Shown one piece after another: positions 12,257 to 27,073 of a stretch of 64,000 bases of DNA. Both the position numbers and the translations under genes were made by a program. Source of the DNA: Membranipora membranacea (taxonomy: Eukaryota > Bryozoa > Gymnolaemata > Cheilostomatida > Membraniporidae); NCBI GenBank assembly GCA_914767715.1, contig OU612073.1:8866001-8930000 (forward strand), in the 5' to 3' direction. A model generated the notes under the pieces. It was not told the DNA's origin, ran no database searches, and saw only the letters and a list, made by a program, of their open reading frames with translations. Positions within the stretch are counted from its first letter, which is position 1. Each line of letters begins with the position of its first letter.

Positions 12257-14830
12257 TTTAAAGTCAGCTTAATTACCCCCCTATTAAAACGATGATTCCA
12301 ATATTCTGGATTTAGAATAAGGCCGATAAGAGCTTGAACTGGTCGGAGTTTGATAAAGATTCGACAGAGTTTTCATTTTTGAATGGTGGCCTATGGCATG
12401 TTTTTTTTAAGCAAAAGTGACCCTAATTAAAACGGACGCTGACGGAGAATGAAAAGCCACAGAGCCAAACGGTTTGCAGATTCGAGATAAGCAGGAGTTG
12501 CTCCTCATCGTGAGGTGAGTTAGAAGCAAATCTATTTTTTGATCCGAGCGAAAAAAAAGCGTGATACCCACCCTAGGTATAATTTTGCAAATTTAAAGTC
12601 AGCTTAATTACCCCCCTATTAAACCGATGATTTCAATATTCTGGATTTAGAATAAGGCCGATAAGAGCTTGAACTGCTCAGAGTTTGATAAAGATTCGAC
12701 AGAGTTTTCATTTTTGAATGGTGGCGTATGGCATGTTTTTTTTAAGCAAAAGTGACCCTAATTAAAACGGACGCTGACGGAGAATGAAAAGCCACAGAGC
12801 CAAACGGTTTGCAGATTCGAGATAAGCAGGAGTTGCTCCTCATCGTGAGGTGAGTTAGAAGCAAATCTATTTTTTGATCCGAGCGAAAAAAAAGCGTGAT
12901 ACCCACCCTTGGTATAATTTTGCAAATTTAACGTCAGCTTAATTACCCCCCTATTAAACCGATGATTTCAATATTCTGGATTTAGAATAAGGCCGATAAG
13001 AGCTTGAACTGGTCGGAGTTTGATAAAGATTCGACAGAGTTTTCATTTTTGAATGGTGGCGTATGGCATGTTTTTTTTTAGCAAAAGCGACCCTAATTAA
13101 AACAGACGCTGACGGAGAATGAAAAGCCACAGAGCCAAACGGTTTGCAGATTCGAGATAAGCAGGAGTTGCTCCTCATCGTGAGGTGAGTTAGAAGCAAA
13201 TCTATTTTTTGATCCGAGCGAAAAAAAAGCGTGATACCCACCCTTGGTATAATTTTGCAAATTTAAAGTCAGCTTAATTACCCCCCTATTAAACCGATGA
13301 TTCCAATATTCTGGATTTAGAATAAGGCCGATTAGAGCTTGAACTGGTCGGAGTTTGATAAAGATTCGACAGAGTTTTCATTTTTGAATGGTGGCGTATG
13401 GCATGTTTTTTTTAAGCAAAAGTGACCCTAATTAAAACGGACGCTGACGGAGAATGAAAAGCCACAGAGCCAAACGGTTTGCAGATTCGAGATAAGCAGG
13501 AGTTGCTCTTCATCGTGAGGTGACTTAGAAGCAAATCTATGTTTTGATCCGAGCGAAAAAAAAGCGTGATACCCACCCTTGGTATAATTTTGCAAATTTA
13601 AAGTCAGCTTAATTACCCCCCTATTAAACCGATGATTTCAATATTCTGGATTTAGAATAAGGCCGATAAGAGCTTGAACTGGTCGGAGTTTGATAAAGAT
13701 TCGACAGAGTTTTCATTTTTGAATGGTGGCGTATGGCATGTTTTTTTTTAGCAAAAGCGACCCTAATTCAAACAGACGCTGACGGAGAATGAAAAGCCAC
13801 AGAGCCAAATGGTTTGCAGATTCGAGATAAGCAGGAGTTGCTCCTCATCGTGAGGTGAGTTAGAAGCAACTCTATTTTTTGATCCGAGCGAAAAAAAAGC
13901 GTGATACCCACCCTTGGTATAATTTTGCAAATTTAACGTCAGCTTAATTACCCCCCTATTAAACCGATGATTTCAATATTCTGGATTTAGAATAAGGCCG
14001 ATAAGAGCTTGAACTGGTCGGAGTTTGATAAAGATTCGACAGAGTTTTCATTTTTGAATGGTGGCGTATGGCATGTTTTTTTTTAGCAAAAGCGACCCTA
14101 ATTAAAACAGACGCTGACGGAGAATGAAAAGCCACAGAGCCAAACGGTTTGCAGATTCGAGATAAGCAGGAGTTGCTCCTCATCGTGAGGTGAGTTAGAA
14201 GCAAATCTATTTTTGATCCGAGCGAAAAAAAAGCGTGATACCCACCCTAGGTATAATTTTGCAAATTTAAAGTCAGCTTAATTACCCCCCTATTAAACCG
14301 ATGATTTCAATATTCTGGATTTAGAATAAGGCCGATAAGAGCTTGAACTGGTCGGAGTTTGATAAAGATTCGACAGAGTTTTCATTTTTGAATGGTGGCG
14401 TATGGCATGTTTTTTTTAAGCAAAAGTGACCCTAATTAAAACGGACGCTGACGGAGAATGAAAAGCCACAGAGCCAAACGGTTTGCAGATTCGAGATAAG
14501 CAGGAGTTGCTCCTCATCATGAGGTGAGTTAGAAGCAAATCTATATTTTGATCCGAGCGAAAAAAAAGCGTGATACCCACCCTTGGTATAATTTTGCAAA
14601 TTTAAAGTCAGCTTAATTACCCCCCTATTAAACCGATGATTCCAATATTCTGGATTTAGAATAAGGCCGATTAGAGCTTGAACTGGTCGGAGTTTGATAA
14701 AGATTCGACAGAGTTTTCATTTTTGAATGGTGGCGTATGGCATGTTCTTTTTTAGCAAAAGCGACCCTAATTAAAACGGACGCTGACGGAGAATGAAAAG
14801 CCACAGAGCCAAACGGTTTGCAGATTCGAG
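12257..14830. repeat. 2.6-kb segmental duplication, copy 1 (partner ~21975-24549)
   Basis: CTATTAAAAC (12281 and 21999), CTGCTCAG, GCTCTTCATC with CTATGTTTTG, AATTCAAACAG and AAATGGTTTG recur 9,718 bp downstream. A one-T deletion in the T6 run near 14211 shifts the offset to 9,719 and truncates the frame there. This looks like the oldest version of the block, also found near 34.7 and 37.1 kb. Confidence 0.82.
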
Positions 14831-15013
14831 ATAAGCAGGAGTTGCTCCTCATCGTGAGGTGAGTTAGAAGCAAATCTATTTTTTGATCCGAGCGAAAAAA
14901 AAGCGTGATACCCACCCTTGGTATAATTTTGCAAATTTAAAGTCAGCTTAATTACCCCCCTATTAAACCGATGATTCCAATATTCTGGATTTAGAATAGG
15001 GCCGATAAGAGCG

Positions 15014-16083
15014 TGAACTGGTCGGAGTTTGATAAAGATTCGACAGAGTTTTCATTTTTGAATGGTGGCCTATGGCATGGTTTTTTTAAGCAAAAGTGAC
15101 CCTAATTAAAACGTACGCTGACGGAGAATGAAAAGTCACAGAGCCAAACGGTTTGCAGATTCGAGATAAGCAGGAGTTGCTCCTCATCGTGAGGTGAGTT
15201 AGAAGCAAATCTATTTTTTGATCCGAGCGAAATAAAAGCGTGATACCCACCCTTGGTATATTCTTGCAAATTTAAAGTCAGCTTAATTACCCCCCTATTA
15301 AACCGATGATTTCAATATTCTGGATTTAGAATAAGGCCGATAAGAGCTTGAACTGGTCGGAGTTTGATAAAGATTCGACAGAGTTTTCATTTTTGAATGG
15401 TGGCGTATGGCACTTTTTCTTTTTTAGCAAAAGCGACCCTAATTAAAACGGACGCTGACGGAGAATGAAAAGCCGCAGAGCCAAACGGTTTGCAGATTCG
15501 AGATAAGCAGGAGTTGCTCCTCATCGTGAGGTGAGTTAGAAGCAAATCTATTTTTTGATCCGAGCGAAAAAAAAAGCGTGATACCCACCCTTGGTATAAT
15601 TTTGCAAATTTAACGTCAGATTAATTACCCCCCTATTAAACCGATGATTTCAATATTCTGGATTTAGAATAAGGCCGATAAGAGCTTGAACTGGTCGGAG
15701 TTTGATAAAGATTCGACAGAGTTTTCATTTTTGAATGGTGGCGTATGGCATGTTTTTTTTTAGCAAAAGCGACCCTAATTAAAACAGACGCTGACGGAGA
15801 ATGAAAAGCCACAGAGCCAAACGGTTTGCAGATTCGAGATAAGCAGGAGTTGCTCCTCATCGTGAGGTGAGTTAGAAGCAAATCTATTTTTTGATCCGAG
15901 CGAAAAAAAAGCGTGATACCCACCCTTGGTATAATTTTGCAAATTTAGAGACAGCTTAATTACCCCCCTATTAAACCGATAATTTCAATATTCTGGATTT
16001 AGAATAAGGCCGATAAGAGCTTGAACTGGTCGGAGTTTGATAAAGATTCGACAGAGTTTTCATTTTTGAATGGTGGCGTATGG
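15014..16083. repeat. 1.07-kb segmental duplication, copy 2 (partner 10320-11388)
   Basis: This is the downstream member of the pair. It diverges from copy 1 where copy 1 has the second CACTTTTTC unit (11389) and this copy has an ordinary CATG plus T9. Confidence 0.84.
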
Positions 16084-17202
16084 CATGTTTTTTTTTAGCA
16101 AAAGCGACCCTAATTAAAACAGACGCTGACGGAGAATGAAAAGCCACAGAGCCAAACGGTTTGCAGATTCGGGATAAGCAGGAGTTGCTCCTCATCATGA
16201 GGTGAGTTAGAAGCAAATCTATTTTTTGATCCGAGCGAAAAAAAAGCGTGATACCCACCCTTGGTATAATTTTGCAAATTTAAAGTCAGCTTAATTACCC
16301 CCCTATTAAACCGATGATTCCAATATTCTGGATTTAGAATAAGGCCGATTAGAGCTTGAACTGGTCGGAGTTTGATAAAGATTCGACAGAGTTTTCATTT
16401 TTGAATGGTGGCGTATGGCATGTTTTTTTTAAGCAAAAGTGACCCTAATTAAAACGGACGCTGACGGAGAATGAAAAGCCACAGAGCCAAACGGTTTGCA
16501 GATTCGAGATAAGCAGGAGTTGCTCCTCATCATGAGGTGAGTTAGAAGCAAATCTATATTTTGATCCGAGCGAAAAAAAAGCGTGATACCCACCCTTGGT
16601 ATAATTTTGCAAATTTAAAGTCAGCTTAATTACCCCCCTATTAAACCGATGATTCCAATATTCTGGATTTAGAATAAGGCCGATTAGAGCTTGAACTGGT
16701 CGGAGTTTGATAAAGATTCGACAGAGTTTTCATTTTTGAATGTTGGCGTATGGCATGTTCTTTTTTAGCAAAAGCGACCCTAATTAAAACGGACGCTGAC
16801 GGAGAATGAAAAGCCACAGAGCCAAACGGTTTGCAGACTCGAGATAAGCAGGAGTTGCTCCTCATCGTGAGGTGAGTTAGAAGCAAATCTATTTTTTGAT
16901 CCGAGCGAAAAAAAAGCGTGATACCCACCCTTGGTATAATTTTGCAAATTTAAAGTCAGCTTAATTACCCCCCTATTAAACCGATGATTCCAATATTCTG
17001 GATTTAGAATAGGGCCGATAAGAGCGTGAACTGGTCGGAGTTTGATAAAGATTCGACAGAGTTTTCATTTTTGAATGGTGGCGTATGGCATGTTTTTTTA
17101 AGCAAAAGTGACCTTAATTAAAACGGACGCTGACGGAGAATGAAAAGCCACAGAGCCAAACGGTTTGCAGATTCGAGATAAGCAGGAGTTGCTCCTCATC
17201 GT

Positions 17203-19098
17203 GAGGTGGGTTAGAAGCAAATCTATTTTTTGATCCGAGCGAAAAAAAAGCGTGATACCCACCCTTGGTATAATTTTGCAAATTTAAAGTCAGCTTAATT
17301 ACCCCCCTATTAAACCGATGATTTCAATATTCTGGATTTAGAATAAGGCCGATAAGAGCTTGAACTGGTCGGAGTTTGATAAAGATTCGACAGAGTTTTC
17401 ATTTTGGAATGGTGGCGTATGGCATGTTTTTTTTAAGCAAAAGTGACCCTAATTAAAACGGACGCTGACGGAGAATGAAAAGCCACAGAGCCAAACGGTT
17501 TGCAGATTCGAGATAAGCAGGAGTTGTTCCTCATCGTGAGGTGAGTTAGAAGCAACTCTATGTTTTGATCCGAGCGAAAAAAAAGCGTGATACCCACCCT
17601 TGGTATAATTTTGCAAATTTAAAGTCAGCTTAATTACCCCCCTATTAAACCGATGATTTCAATATTCTGGATTCAGAATAAGGCCGATAAGAGCTTGAAC
17701 TGGTCGGAGTTTGATAAAGATTCGACAGTGTTTTCATTTTTGAATGGTGGCGTATGGCATGTTTTTTTTAAGCAAAAGTGACCCTAATTAAAACGGACGC
17801 TGACGGAGAATGAAAAGTCACAGAGCCAAAGGGTTTGCAGATTCGAGATAAGCAGGAGTTGCTCCTCATCGTGAGGTGAGTTAGAAGCAAATCTATTTTT
17901 TGATCCGAGCGAAAAAAAAGCGTGATACCCACCCTTGGTATAATTTAGCAAATTTAAAGTCAGCTTAATTACCCCCCTATTAAACCGATGATTCCAATAT
18001 TCTGGATTTAGAATAAGGCCGATAAGAGCTTGAACTGGTCGGAGTTTGATAAAGATTCGACAGAGTTTTCATTTTTGAATGGTGGCGTATGGCATGTTTT
18101 TTTTAAGCAAAAGTGACCCTAATTAAAACGGACGCTGACGGAGAATGAAAAGTCACAGAGCCAAACGGCTTGCAGATTCGAGATAAGCAGGAGTTGCTCC
18201 TCATCGTGAGGTGAGTTAGAAGCAAATCTATTTTTCGATCCGAGCGAAAAAAAAGCGTGATACCCACCCTTGGTATAATTTTGCAAATTTAAAGTCAGCT
18301 TAATTACCCCCCTATTAAACCGATGATTCCAATATTCTGGATTTAGAATAAGGCCGATAAGAGCTTGAACTGGTCGGAGTTTGATAAAGATTCGACAGAG
18401 TTTTAATTTTTGAATGGTGGCGTATGGCATGTTTTTTTTTAGCAAAAGCGACCCTAATTAAAACGGACGCTGACGGAGAATGAAAAGCCACAGAGCCAAA
18501 CGGTTTGCAGATTCGAGATAAGCAGGAGTTGCTCCTCATCGTGAGGTGAGTTAGAAGCAAATCTATTTTTTGATCCGAGCGAAAAAAAAGCGTGATACCC
18601 ACCCTTGGTATAATTTTGCAAATTTAAAGTCAGCTTAATTACCCCCCTATTAAACCGATGATTTCAATATTCTGGATTTAGAATAAGGCCGATAAGAGCT
18701 TGAACTGGTCGGAGTTTGATAAAGATTCGACAGAGTTTTCATTTTTGAATGGTGGCCAATGGCATGTTTTTTTTAAGCAAAAGTGACCCTAATTAAAACG
18801 GACGCTGACGGAGAATGAAAAGCCACAGAGCCAAACGGTTTGCAGATTCGAGATAAGCAGGAGTTGCTCCTCATCGTGAGGTGAGTTAGAAGCAAATCTA
18901 TTTTTTGATCCGAGCGAAAAAAAAGCGTGATACCCACCCTAGGTATAATTTTGCAAATTTAAAGTCAGCTTAATTACCCCCCTATTAAACCGATGATTTC
19001 AATATTCTGGATTTAGAATAAGGCCGATAAGAGCTTGAACTGGTCGGAGTTTGATAAAGATTCGACAGAGTTTTCATTTTTGAATGGTGGCGTATGGC
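17203..19098. repeat. 1.9-kb block present four times (also 24575, ~28261 and ~39650)
   Basis: CATTTTGGAAT (17401, 24772, 28458, 39848), GTTGTTCCTC, GATTCAGAAT, CAGTGTTTTC, AAAGGGTTTG and AATTTAGCAAA occur in the same order in all four places. This copy has private changes, for example CAACTCTATG near 17555, AAACGGCTTG near 18165 and TTTTAATTT near 18405, that are absent from the other three. It is therefore the outgroup and the other three are closer relatives. Confidence 0.82.
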
Positions 19099-19181
19099 AT
19101 GTTTTTTTTTAGCAAAAGCGACCCTAATTAAAACGGACGCTGACGGAGAATGAAAAGCCACAGAGCCAAACGGTTTGCAGA

Positions 19182-20810
19182 TTCGAGATAAGCAGGAGTT
19201 GCTCCTCATCGTGAGGTGAGTTAGAAGCAAATCTATTTTTTGATCCGAGCGAAAAAAAAGCGTGATACCCACCCTTGGTATAATTTTGCAAATTTAAAGT
19301 CAGCTTAATTACCCCCCTATTAAACCGATGACTCCAATATTCTGGATTTAGAATAAGGCCGATTAGAGCTTGAACTGGTCGGAGTTTGATAAAGATTCGA
19401 CAGAGTTTTCATTTTTGAATGGTGGCGTATGGCATGTTTTTTTTAAGCAAAAGTGACCCTAATTAAAACGGACGCTGACGGAGAATGAAAAGCCACAGAG
19501 CCAAACGGTTTGCAGATTCGAGATAAGCAGGAGTTGCTCCTCATCGTGAGGTGAGTTAGAAGCAAATCTATTTTTTGATCCGAGCGAAAAAAACGCGTGA
19601 TACCCACCCTTGGTATAATTTTGCAAATTTAAAGTCAGCTTAATTACCCCCCTATTAAACCGATGATTTCAATATTCTGGATTTAGAATAAGGCCGATAA
19701 GAGCTTGAACTGGTCGGAGTTTGATAAAGATTCGACAGAGTTTTCATTTTTGAATGGTGGCGTATGGCATGTTTTTTTTTAGCAAAAGCGACCCTAATTA
19801 AAACGGACGCTGACGGAGAATGAAAAGCCACAGAGCCAAACGGTTTGCAGATTCGAGATAAGCAGGAGTTGCTCCTCATCGTGAGGTGAGTTAGAAGCAA
19901 ATCTATTTTTTGATCCGAGCGAAAAAAAAGCGTGATACCCACCCTTGGTATAATTTTGCAAATTTAAAGTCAGCTTAATTACCCCCCTATTAAACCGATG
20001 ATTCCAATATTCTGGATTTAGAATAGGGCCGATAAGAGCTTGAACTGGTCGGAGTTTGATAAAGATTCGACAGAGTTTTCATTTTTGAATGGTGGCCTAT
20101 GGCATGGTTTTTTTAAGCAAAAGTGACCCTAATTAAAACGGACGCTGACGGAGAATGAAAAGTCACAGAGCCAAACGGTTTGCAGATTCGAGATAAGCAG
20201 GAGTTGCTCCTCATCGTGAGGTGAGTTAGAAGCAAATCTATTTTTTGATCCGAGCGAAATAAAAGCGTGATACCCACCCTTGGTATAATTTTGCAAATTT
20301 AGAGTCAGCTTAATTACCCCCCTATTAAACCGATGATTTCAATATTCTGGATTTAGAATAAGGCCGATAAGAGCTTGAACTGGTCGGAGTTTGATAAAGA
20401 TTCGACAGAGTTTTCATTTTTGAATGGTGGCGTATGGCACTTTTTCTTTTTTAGCAAAAGCGACCCTAATTAAAACGGACGCTGACGGAGAATGAAAAGC
20501 CACAGAGCCAAACGGTTTGCAGATTCGAGATAAGCAGGAGTTGCGCCTCATCGTGAGGTGAGTTAGAAGCAAATATATTTTTTGATCCGAGCGAACAAAA
20601 AGCGTGATACCCACCCTTGGTATAATTTTGCAAATTTAAAGTCAGCTTAATTACCCCCCTATTAAACCGATGATTTCAATATTCTGGATTTAGAATAAGG
20701 CCGATAAGAGCTTGAACTGGTCGGAGTTTGATAAAGATTCGACAGAGTTTTCATTTTTGAATGGTGGCGTATGGCATGTTTTTTTTTAGCAAAAGCGACC
20801 CTAATTAAAA
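19182..20810. repeat. 1.6-kb segmental duplication, copy 1 (partner 45651-47279)
   Basis: GATGACTCC (19331 and 45800), CTATGGCATGG, GCGAAATAAAAG, the CACTTTTTC unit (20438 and 46907) and GCGAACAAAAAG occur in order 26,469 bp apart. Copy-private changes include AAAAACGCG near 19591, TTAGAGTC near 20301, and GCGCCTC near 20544. Confidence 0.82.
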
Positions 20811-21802
20811 CGGACGCTGACGGAGAATGAAAAGCCACAGAGCCAAACGGTTTGCAGATTCGAGATAAGCAGGAGTTGCTCCTCATCGTGAGGTGAGTTA
20901 GAAGCAAATCTATTTTTTGATCCGAGCGAAAAAAAAGCGTGATACCCACCCTTGGTATAATTTTGCAAATTTAAAGTCAGCTTAATTACCCCCCTATTAA
21001 ACCGATGATTTCAATATTCTGGATTTAGAATAAGGCCGATAAGAGCTTGAACTGCTCAGAGTTTGATAAAGATTCGACAGAGTTTTCATTTTTGAATGGT
21101 GGCGTATGGCATGTTTTTTTTAAGCAAAAGTGACCCTAATTAAAACGGACGCTGACGGAGAATGAAAAGCCACAGAGCCAAACGGTTTGCAGATTCGAGA
21201 TAAGCAGGAGTTGCTCCTCATCGTGAGGTGAGTTAGAAGCAAATCTATTTTTTGATCCGAGCGAAAAAAAAGCGTGATACCCACCCTTGGAATAATTTTG
21301 CAAATTTAACGTCAGATTAATTACCCCCCTATTAAACCGATGATTTCAATATTCTGGATTTAGAATAAGGCCGATAAGAGCTTGAACTGGTCGGAGTTTG
21401 ATAAAGATTCGACAGAGTTTTCATTTTTGAATGGTGGCGTATGGCATGTTTTTTTTTAGCAAAAGCGACCCTAATTAAAACAGACGCTGACGGAGAATGA
21501 AAAGCCACAGAGCCAAACGGTTTGCAGATTCGAGATAAGCAGGAGTTGCTCCTCATCGTGAGGTGAGTTAGAAGCAAATCTATTTTTTGATCCGAGCGAA
21601 AAAAAAGCGTGATACCCACCCTTGGTATAATTTTGCAAATTTAAAGTCAGCTTAATTACCCCCCTATTAAACCGATGATTCCAATATTCTGGATTTAGAA
21701 TAAGGCCGATTAGAGCTTGAACTGGTCGGAGTTTGATAAAGATTCGACAGAGTTTTCATTTTTGAATGGTGGCGTATGGCATGTTTTTTTAAAGCAAAAG
21801 TG

Positions 21803-24800
21803 ACCCTAATTAAAACGGACGCTGACGGAGAATGAAAAGCCACAGAGCCAAACGGTTTGCAGATTCGAGATAAGCAGGAGTTGCTCCTCATCGTGAGGTG
21901 AGTTAGAAGCAAATCTATTTTTTGATCCGAGCGAAAAAAAAGCGTGATACCCACCCTTGGTATAATTTTGCAAATTTAAAGTCAGCTTAATTACCCCCCT
22001 ATTAAAACGATGATTCCAATATTCTGGATTTAGAATAAGGCCGATAAGAGCTTGAACTGGTCGGAGTTTGATAAAGATTCGACAGAGTTTTCATTTTTGA
22101 ATGGTGGCCTATGGCATGTTTTTTTTAAGCAAAAGTGACCCTAATTAAAACGGACGCTGACGGAGAATGAAAAGCCACAGAGCCAAACGGTTTGCAGATT
22201 CGAGATAAGCAGGAGTTGCTCCTCATCGTGAGGTGAGTTAGAAGCAAATCTATTTTTTGATCCGAGCGAAAAAAAAGCGTGATACCCACCCTAGGTATAA
22301 TTTTGCAAATTTAAAGTCAGCTTAATTACCCCCCTATTAAACCGATGATTTCAATATTCTGGATTTAGAATAAGGCCGATAAGAGCTTGAACTGCTCAGA
22401 GTTTGATAAAGATTCGACAGAGTTTTCATTTTTGAATGGTGGCGTATGGCATGTTTTTTTTAAGCAAAAGTGACCCTAATTAAAACGGACGCTGACGGAG
22501 AATGAAAAGCCACAGAGCCAAACGGTTTGCAGATTCGAGATAAGCAGGAGTTGCTCCTCATCGTGAGGTGAGTTAGAAGCAAATCTATTTTTTGATCCGA
22601 GCGAAAAAAAAGCGTGATACCCACCCTTGGTATAATTTTGCAAATTTAACGTCAGCTTAATTACCCCCCTATTAAACCGATGATTTCAATATTCTGGATT
22701 TAGAATAAGGCCGATAAGAGCTTGAACTGGTCGGAGTTTGATAAAGATTCGACAGAGTTTTCATTTTTGAATGGTGGCGAATGGCATGTTTTTTTTTAGC
22801 AAAAGCGACCCTAATTAAAACAGACGCTGACGGAGAATGAAAAGCCACAGAGCCAAACGGTTTGCAGATTCGAGATAAGCAGGAGTTGCTCCTCATCGTG
22901 AGGTGAGTTAGAAGCAAATCTATTTTTTGATCCGAGCGAAAAAAAAGCGTGATACCCACCCTTGGTATAATTTTGCAAATTTAAAGTCAGCTTAATTACC
23001 CCCCTATTAAACCGATGATTCCAATATTCTGGATTTAGAATAAGGCCGATTAGAGCTTGAACTGGTCGGAGTTTGATAAAGATTCGACAGAGTTTTCATT
23101 TTTGAATGGTGGCGTATGGCATGTTTTTTTTAAGCAAAAGTGACCCTAATTAAAACGGACGCTGACGGAGAATGAAAAGCCACAGAGCCAAACGGTTTGC
23201 AGATTCGAGATAAGCAGGAGTTGCTCTTCATCGTGAGGTGAGTTAGAAGCAAATCTATGTTTTGATCCGAGCGAAAAAAAAGCGTGATACCCACCCTTGG
23301 TATAATTTTGCAAATTTAAAGTCAGCTTAATTACCCCCCTATTAAACCGATGATTTCAATATTCTGGATTTAGAATAAGGCCGATAAGAGCTTGAACTGG
23401 TCGGAGTTTGATAAAGATTCGACAGAGTTTTCATTTTTGAATGGTGGCGTATGGCATGTTTTTTTTTAGCAAAAGCGACCCTAATTCAAACAGACGCTGA
23501 CGGAGAATGAAAAGCCACAGAGCCAAATGGTTTGCAGATTCGAGATAAGCAGGAGTTGCTCCTCATCGTGAGGTGAGTTAGAAGCAAATCTATTTTTTGA
23601 TCCGAGCGAAAAAAAAGCGTGATACCCACCCTTGGTATAATTTTGCAAATTTAACGTCAGCTTAATTACCCCCCTATTAAACCGATGATTTCAATATTCT
23701 GGATTTAGAATAAGGCCGATAAGAGCTTGAACTGGTCGGAGTTTGATAAAGATTCGACAGAGTTTTCATTTTTGAATGGTGGCATATGGCATGTTTTTTT
23801 TTAGCAAAAGCGACCCTAATTAAAACAGACGCTGACGGAGAATGAAAAGCCACAGAGCCAAACGGTTTGCAGATTCGAGATAAGCAGGAGTTGCTCCTCA
23901 TCATGAGGTGAGTTAGAAGCAAATCTATTTTTTGATCCGAGCGAAAAAAAAGCGTGATACCCACCCTTGGTATAATTTTGCAAATTTAAAGTCAGCTTAA
24001 TTACCCCCCTATTAAACCGATGATTCCAATATTCTGGATTTAGAATAAGGCCGATTAGAGCTTGAACTGGTCGGAGTTTGATAAAGATTCGACAGAGTTT
24101 TCATTTTTGAATGGTGGCGTATGGCATGTTTTTTTTAAGCAAAAGTGACCCTAATTAAAACGGACGCTGACGGAGAATGAAAAGCCACAGAGCCAAACGG
24201 TTTGCAGATTCGAGATTAGCAGGAGTTGCTCCTCATCATGAGGTGAGTTAGAAGCAAATCTATATTTTGATCCGAGCGAAAAAAAAGCGTGATACCCACC
24301 CTTGGTATAATTTTGCAAATTTAAAGTCAGCTTAATTACCCCCCTATTAAACCGATGATTCCAATATTCTGGATTTAGAATAAGGCCGATTAGAGCTTGA
24401 ACTGGTCGGAGTTTGATAAAGATTCGACAGAGTTTTCATTTTTGAATGGTGGCGTATGGCATGTTCTTTTTTAGCAAAAGCGACCCTAATTAAAACGGAC
24501 GCTGACGGAGAATGAAAAGCCACAGAGCCAAACGGTTTGCAGATTCGAGATAAGCAGGAGTTGCTCCTCATCGTGAGGTGGGTTAGAAGCAAATCTATTT
24601 TTTGATCCGAGCGAAAAAAAGCGTGATACCCACCCTTGGTATAATTTTGCAAATTTAAAGTCAGCTTAATTACCCCCCTATTAAACCGATGATTTCAATA
24701 TTCTGGATTTAGAATAAGGCCGATAAGAGCTTGAACTGGTCGGAGTTTGATAAAGATTCGACAGAGTTTTCATTTTGGAATGGTGGCGTATGGCATGTTT

Positions 24801-27073
24801 TTTTTAAGCAAAAGTGACCCTAATTAAAACGGACGCTGACGGAGAATGAAAAGCCACAGAGCCAAACGGTTTGCAGATTCGAGATAAGCAGGAGTTGTTC
24901 CTCATCGTGAGGTGAGTTAGAAGCAAATCTATGTTTTGATCCGAGCGAAAAAAAAGCGTGATACCCACCCTTGGTATAATTTTGCAAATTTAAAGTCAGC
25001 TTAATTACCCCCCTATTAAACCGATGATTTCAATATTCTGGATTCAGAATAAGGCCGATAAGAGCTTGAACTGGTCGGAGTTTGATAAAGATTCGACAGT
25101 GTTTTCATTTTTGAATGGTGGCGTATGGCATGTTTTTTTTAAGCAAAAGTGACCCTAATTAAAACGGACGCTGACGGAGAATGAAAAGTCACAGAGCCAA
25201 AGGGTTTGCAGATTCGAGATAAGCAGGAGTTGCTCCTCATCGTGAGGTGAGTTAGAAGCAAATCTATTTTTTGATCCGAGCGAAAAAAAAGCGTGATACC
25301 CACCCTTGGTATAATTTAGCAAATTTAAAGTCAGCTTAATTACCCCCCTATTAAACCGATGATTCCAATATTCTGGATTTAGAATAAGGCCGATAAGAGC
25401 TTGAACTGGTCGGAGTTTGATAAAGATTCGACAGAGTTTTCATTTTTGAATGGTGGCGTATGGCATGTTTTTTTTAAGCAAAAGTGACCCTAATTAAAAC
25501 GGACGCTGACGGAGAATGAAAAGTCACAGAGCCAAACGGTTTGCAGATTCGAGATAAGCAGGAGTTGCTCCTCATCGTGAGGTGAGTTAGAAGCAAATCT
25601 ATTTTTCGATCCGAGCGAAAAAAAAGCGTGATACCCACCCTTGGTATAATTTTGCAAATTTAAAGTCAGCTTAATTACCCCCCTATTAAACCGATGATTC
25701 CAATATTCTGGATTTAGAATAAGGCCGATAAGAGCTTGAACTGGTCGGAGTTTGATAAAGATTCGACAGAGTTTTCATTTTTGAATGGTGGCGTATGGCA
25801 TGTTTTTTTTTAGCAAAAGCGACCCTAATTAAAACGGACGCTGACGGAGAATGAAAAGCCACAGAGCCAAACGGTTTGCAGATTCGAGATAAGCAGGAGT
25901 TGCTCCTCATCGTGAGGTGAGTTAGAAGCAAATCTATTTTTTGATCCGAGCGAAAAAAAAGCGTGATACCCACCCTTGGTATAATTTTGCAAATTTAACG
26001 TCAGCTTAATTACCCCCCTATTAAACCGATGATTTCAATATTCTGGATTTAGAATAAGGCCGATAAGAGCTTGAACTGGTCGGAGTTTGATAAAGATTCG
26101 ACAGAGTTTTCATTTTTGAATGGTGGCCAATGGCATGTTTTTTTTAAGCAAAAGTGACCCTAATTAAAACGGACGCTGACGGAGAATGAAAAGCCACAGA
26201 GCCAAACGGTTTGCAGATTCGAGATAAGCAGGAGTTGCTCCTCATCGTGAGGTGAGTTAGAAGCAAATCTATTTTTTGATCCGAGCGAAAAAAAAGCGTG
26301 ATACCCACCCTAGGTATAATTTTGCAAATTTAAAGTCAGCTTAATTACCCCCCTATTAAACCGATGATTTCAATATTCTGGATTTAGAATAAGGCCGATA
26401 AGAGCTTGAACTGGTCGGAGTTTGATAAAGATTCGACAGAGTTTTCATTTTTGAATGGTGGCGTATGGCACTTTTTCTTTTTTAGCAAAAGCGACCCTAA
26501 TTAAAACGGACGCTGACGGAGAATGAAAAGCCACAGAGCTAAATGGTTTGCAGATTCGAGATAAGCAGGAGTTGCTCCTCATCGTGAGGTGAGTTAGAAG
26601 CAAATATATTTTTTGATCCGAGCGAACAAAAAGCGTGATACCCACCCTTGGTATAATTTTGCAAATTTAAAGTCAGCTTAATTACCCCCCTATTAAACCG
26701 ATGATTTCAATATTCTGGATTTAGAATAAGGCCGATAAGAGCTTGAACTGGTCGGAGTTTGATAAAGATTCGACAGAGTTTTCATTTTTGAATGGTGGCG
26801 TATGGCATGTTTTTTTTTAGCAAAAGTGACCCTAATTAAAACGGACGCTGACGGAGAATGAAAAGCCACAGAGCCAAACGGTTTGCAGATTCGAGATAAG
26901 CAGGAGTTGCTCCTCATCGTGAGGTGAGTTAGAAGCAAATCTATTTTTTGATCCGAGCGAAAAAAAAGCGTGATACCCACCCTTGGTATAATTTTGCAAA
27001 TTTAAAGTCAGCTTAATTACCCCCCTATTAAACCGATGATTTCAATATTCTGGATTTAGAATAAGGCCGATAA
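21803..27073. repeat. 5.3-kb segmental duplication, copy 1 (partner 36879-42149)
   Basis: This block recurs 15,076 bp downstream. Landmarks at 21999 (CTATTAAAAC), 22672, 23677, 24347, 25686, 26445 and 26693 all have partners at exactly +15,076. Shared rare states include AATTCAAACAG, AAATGGTTTG, TATATTTTG, CATTTTGGAAT and AAAGGGTTTG. I found two substitutions, near 25999 and 26827. The match ends where the partner has CTGCTCAG against CTGGTCGG here. The block overlaps the start of the 3,686-bp tandem duplication, so the two events are nested. Confidence 0.88.

Noticed and set aside
18119-18445. 108-aa frame in another phase on the minus strand
   Set aside because: It arises from a private C-to-A change near 18405 that removes a stop, and it spans a monomer boundary. 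No other copy keeps it.
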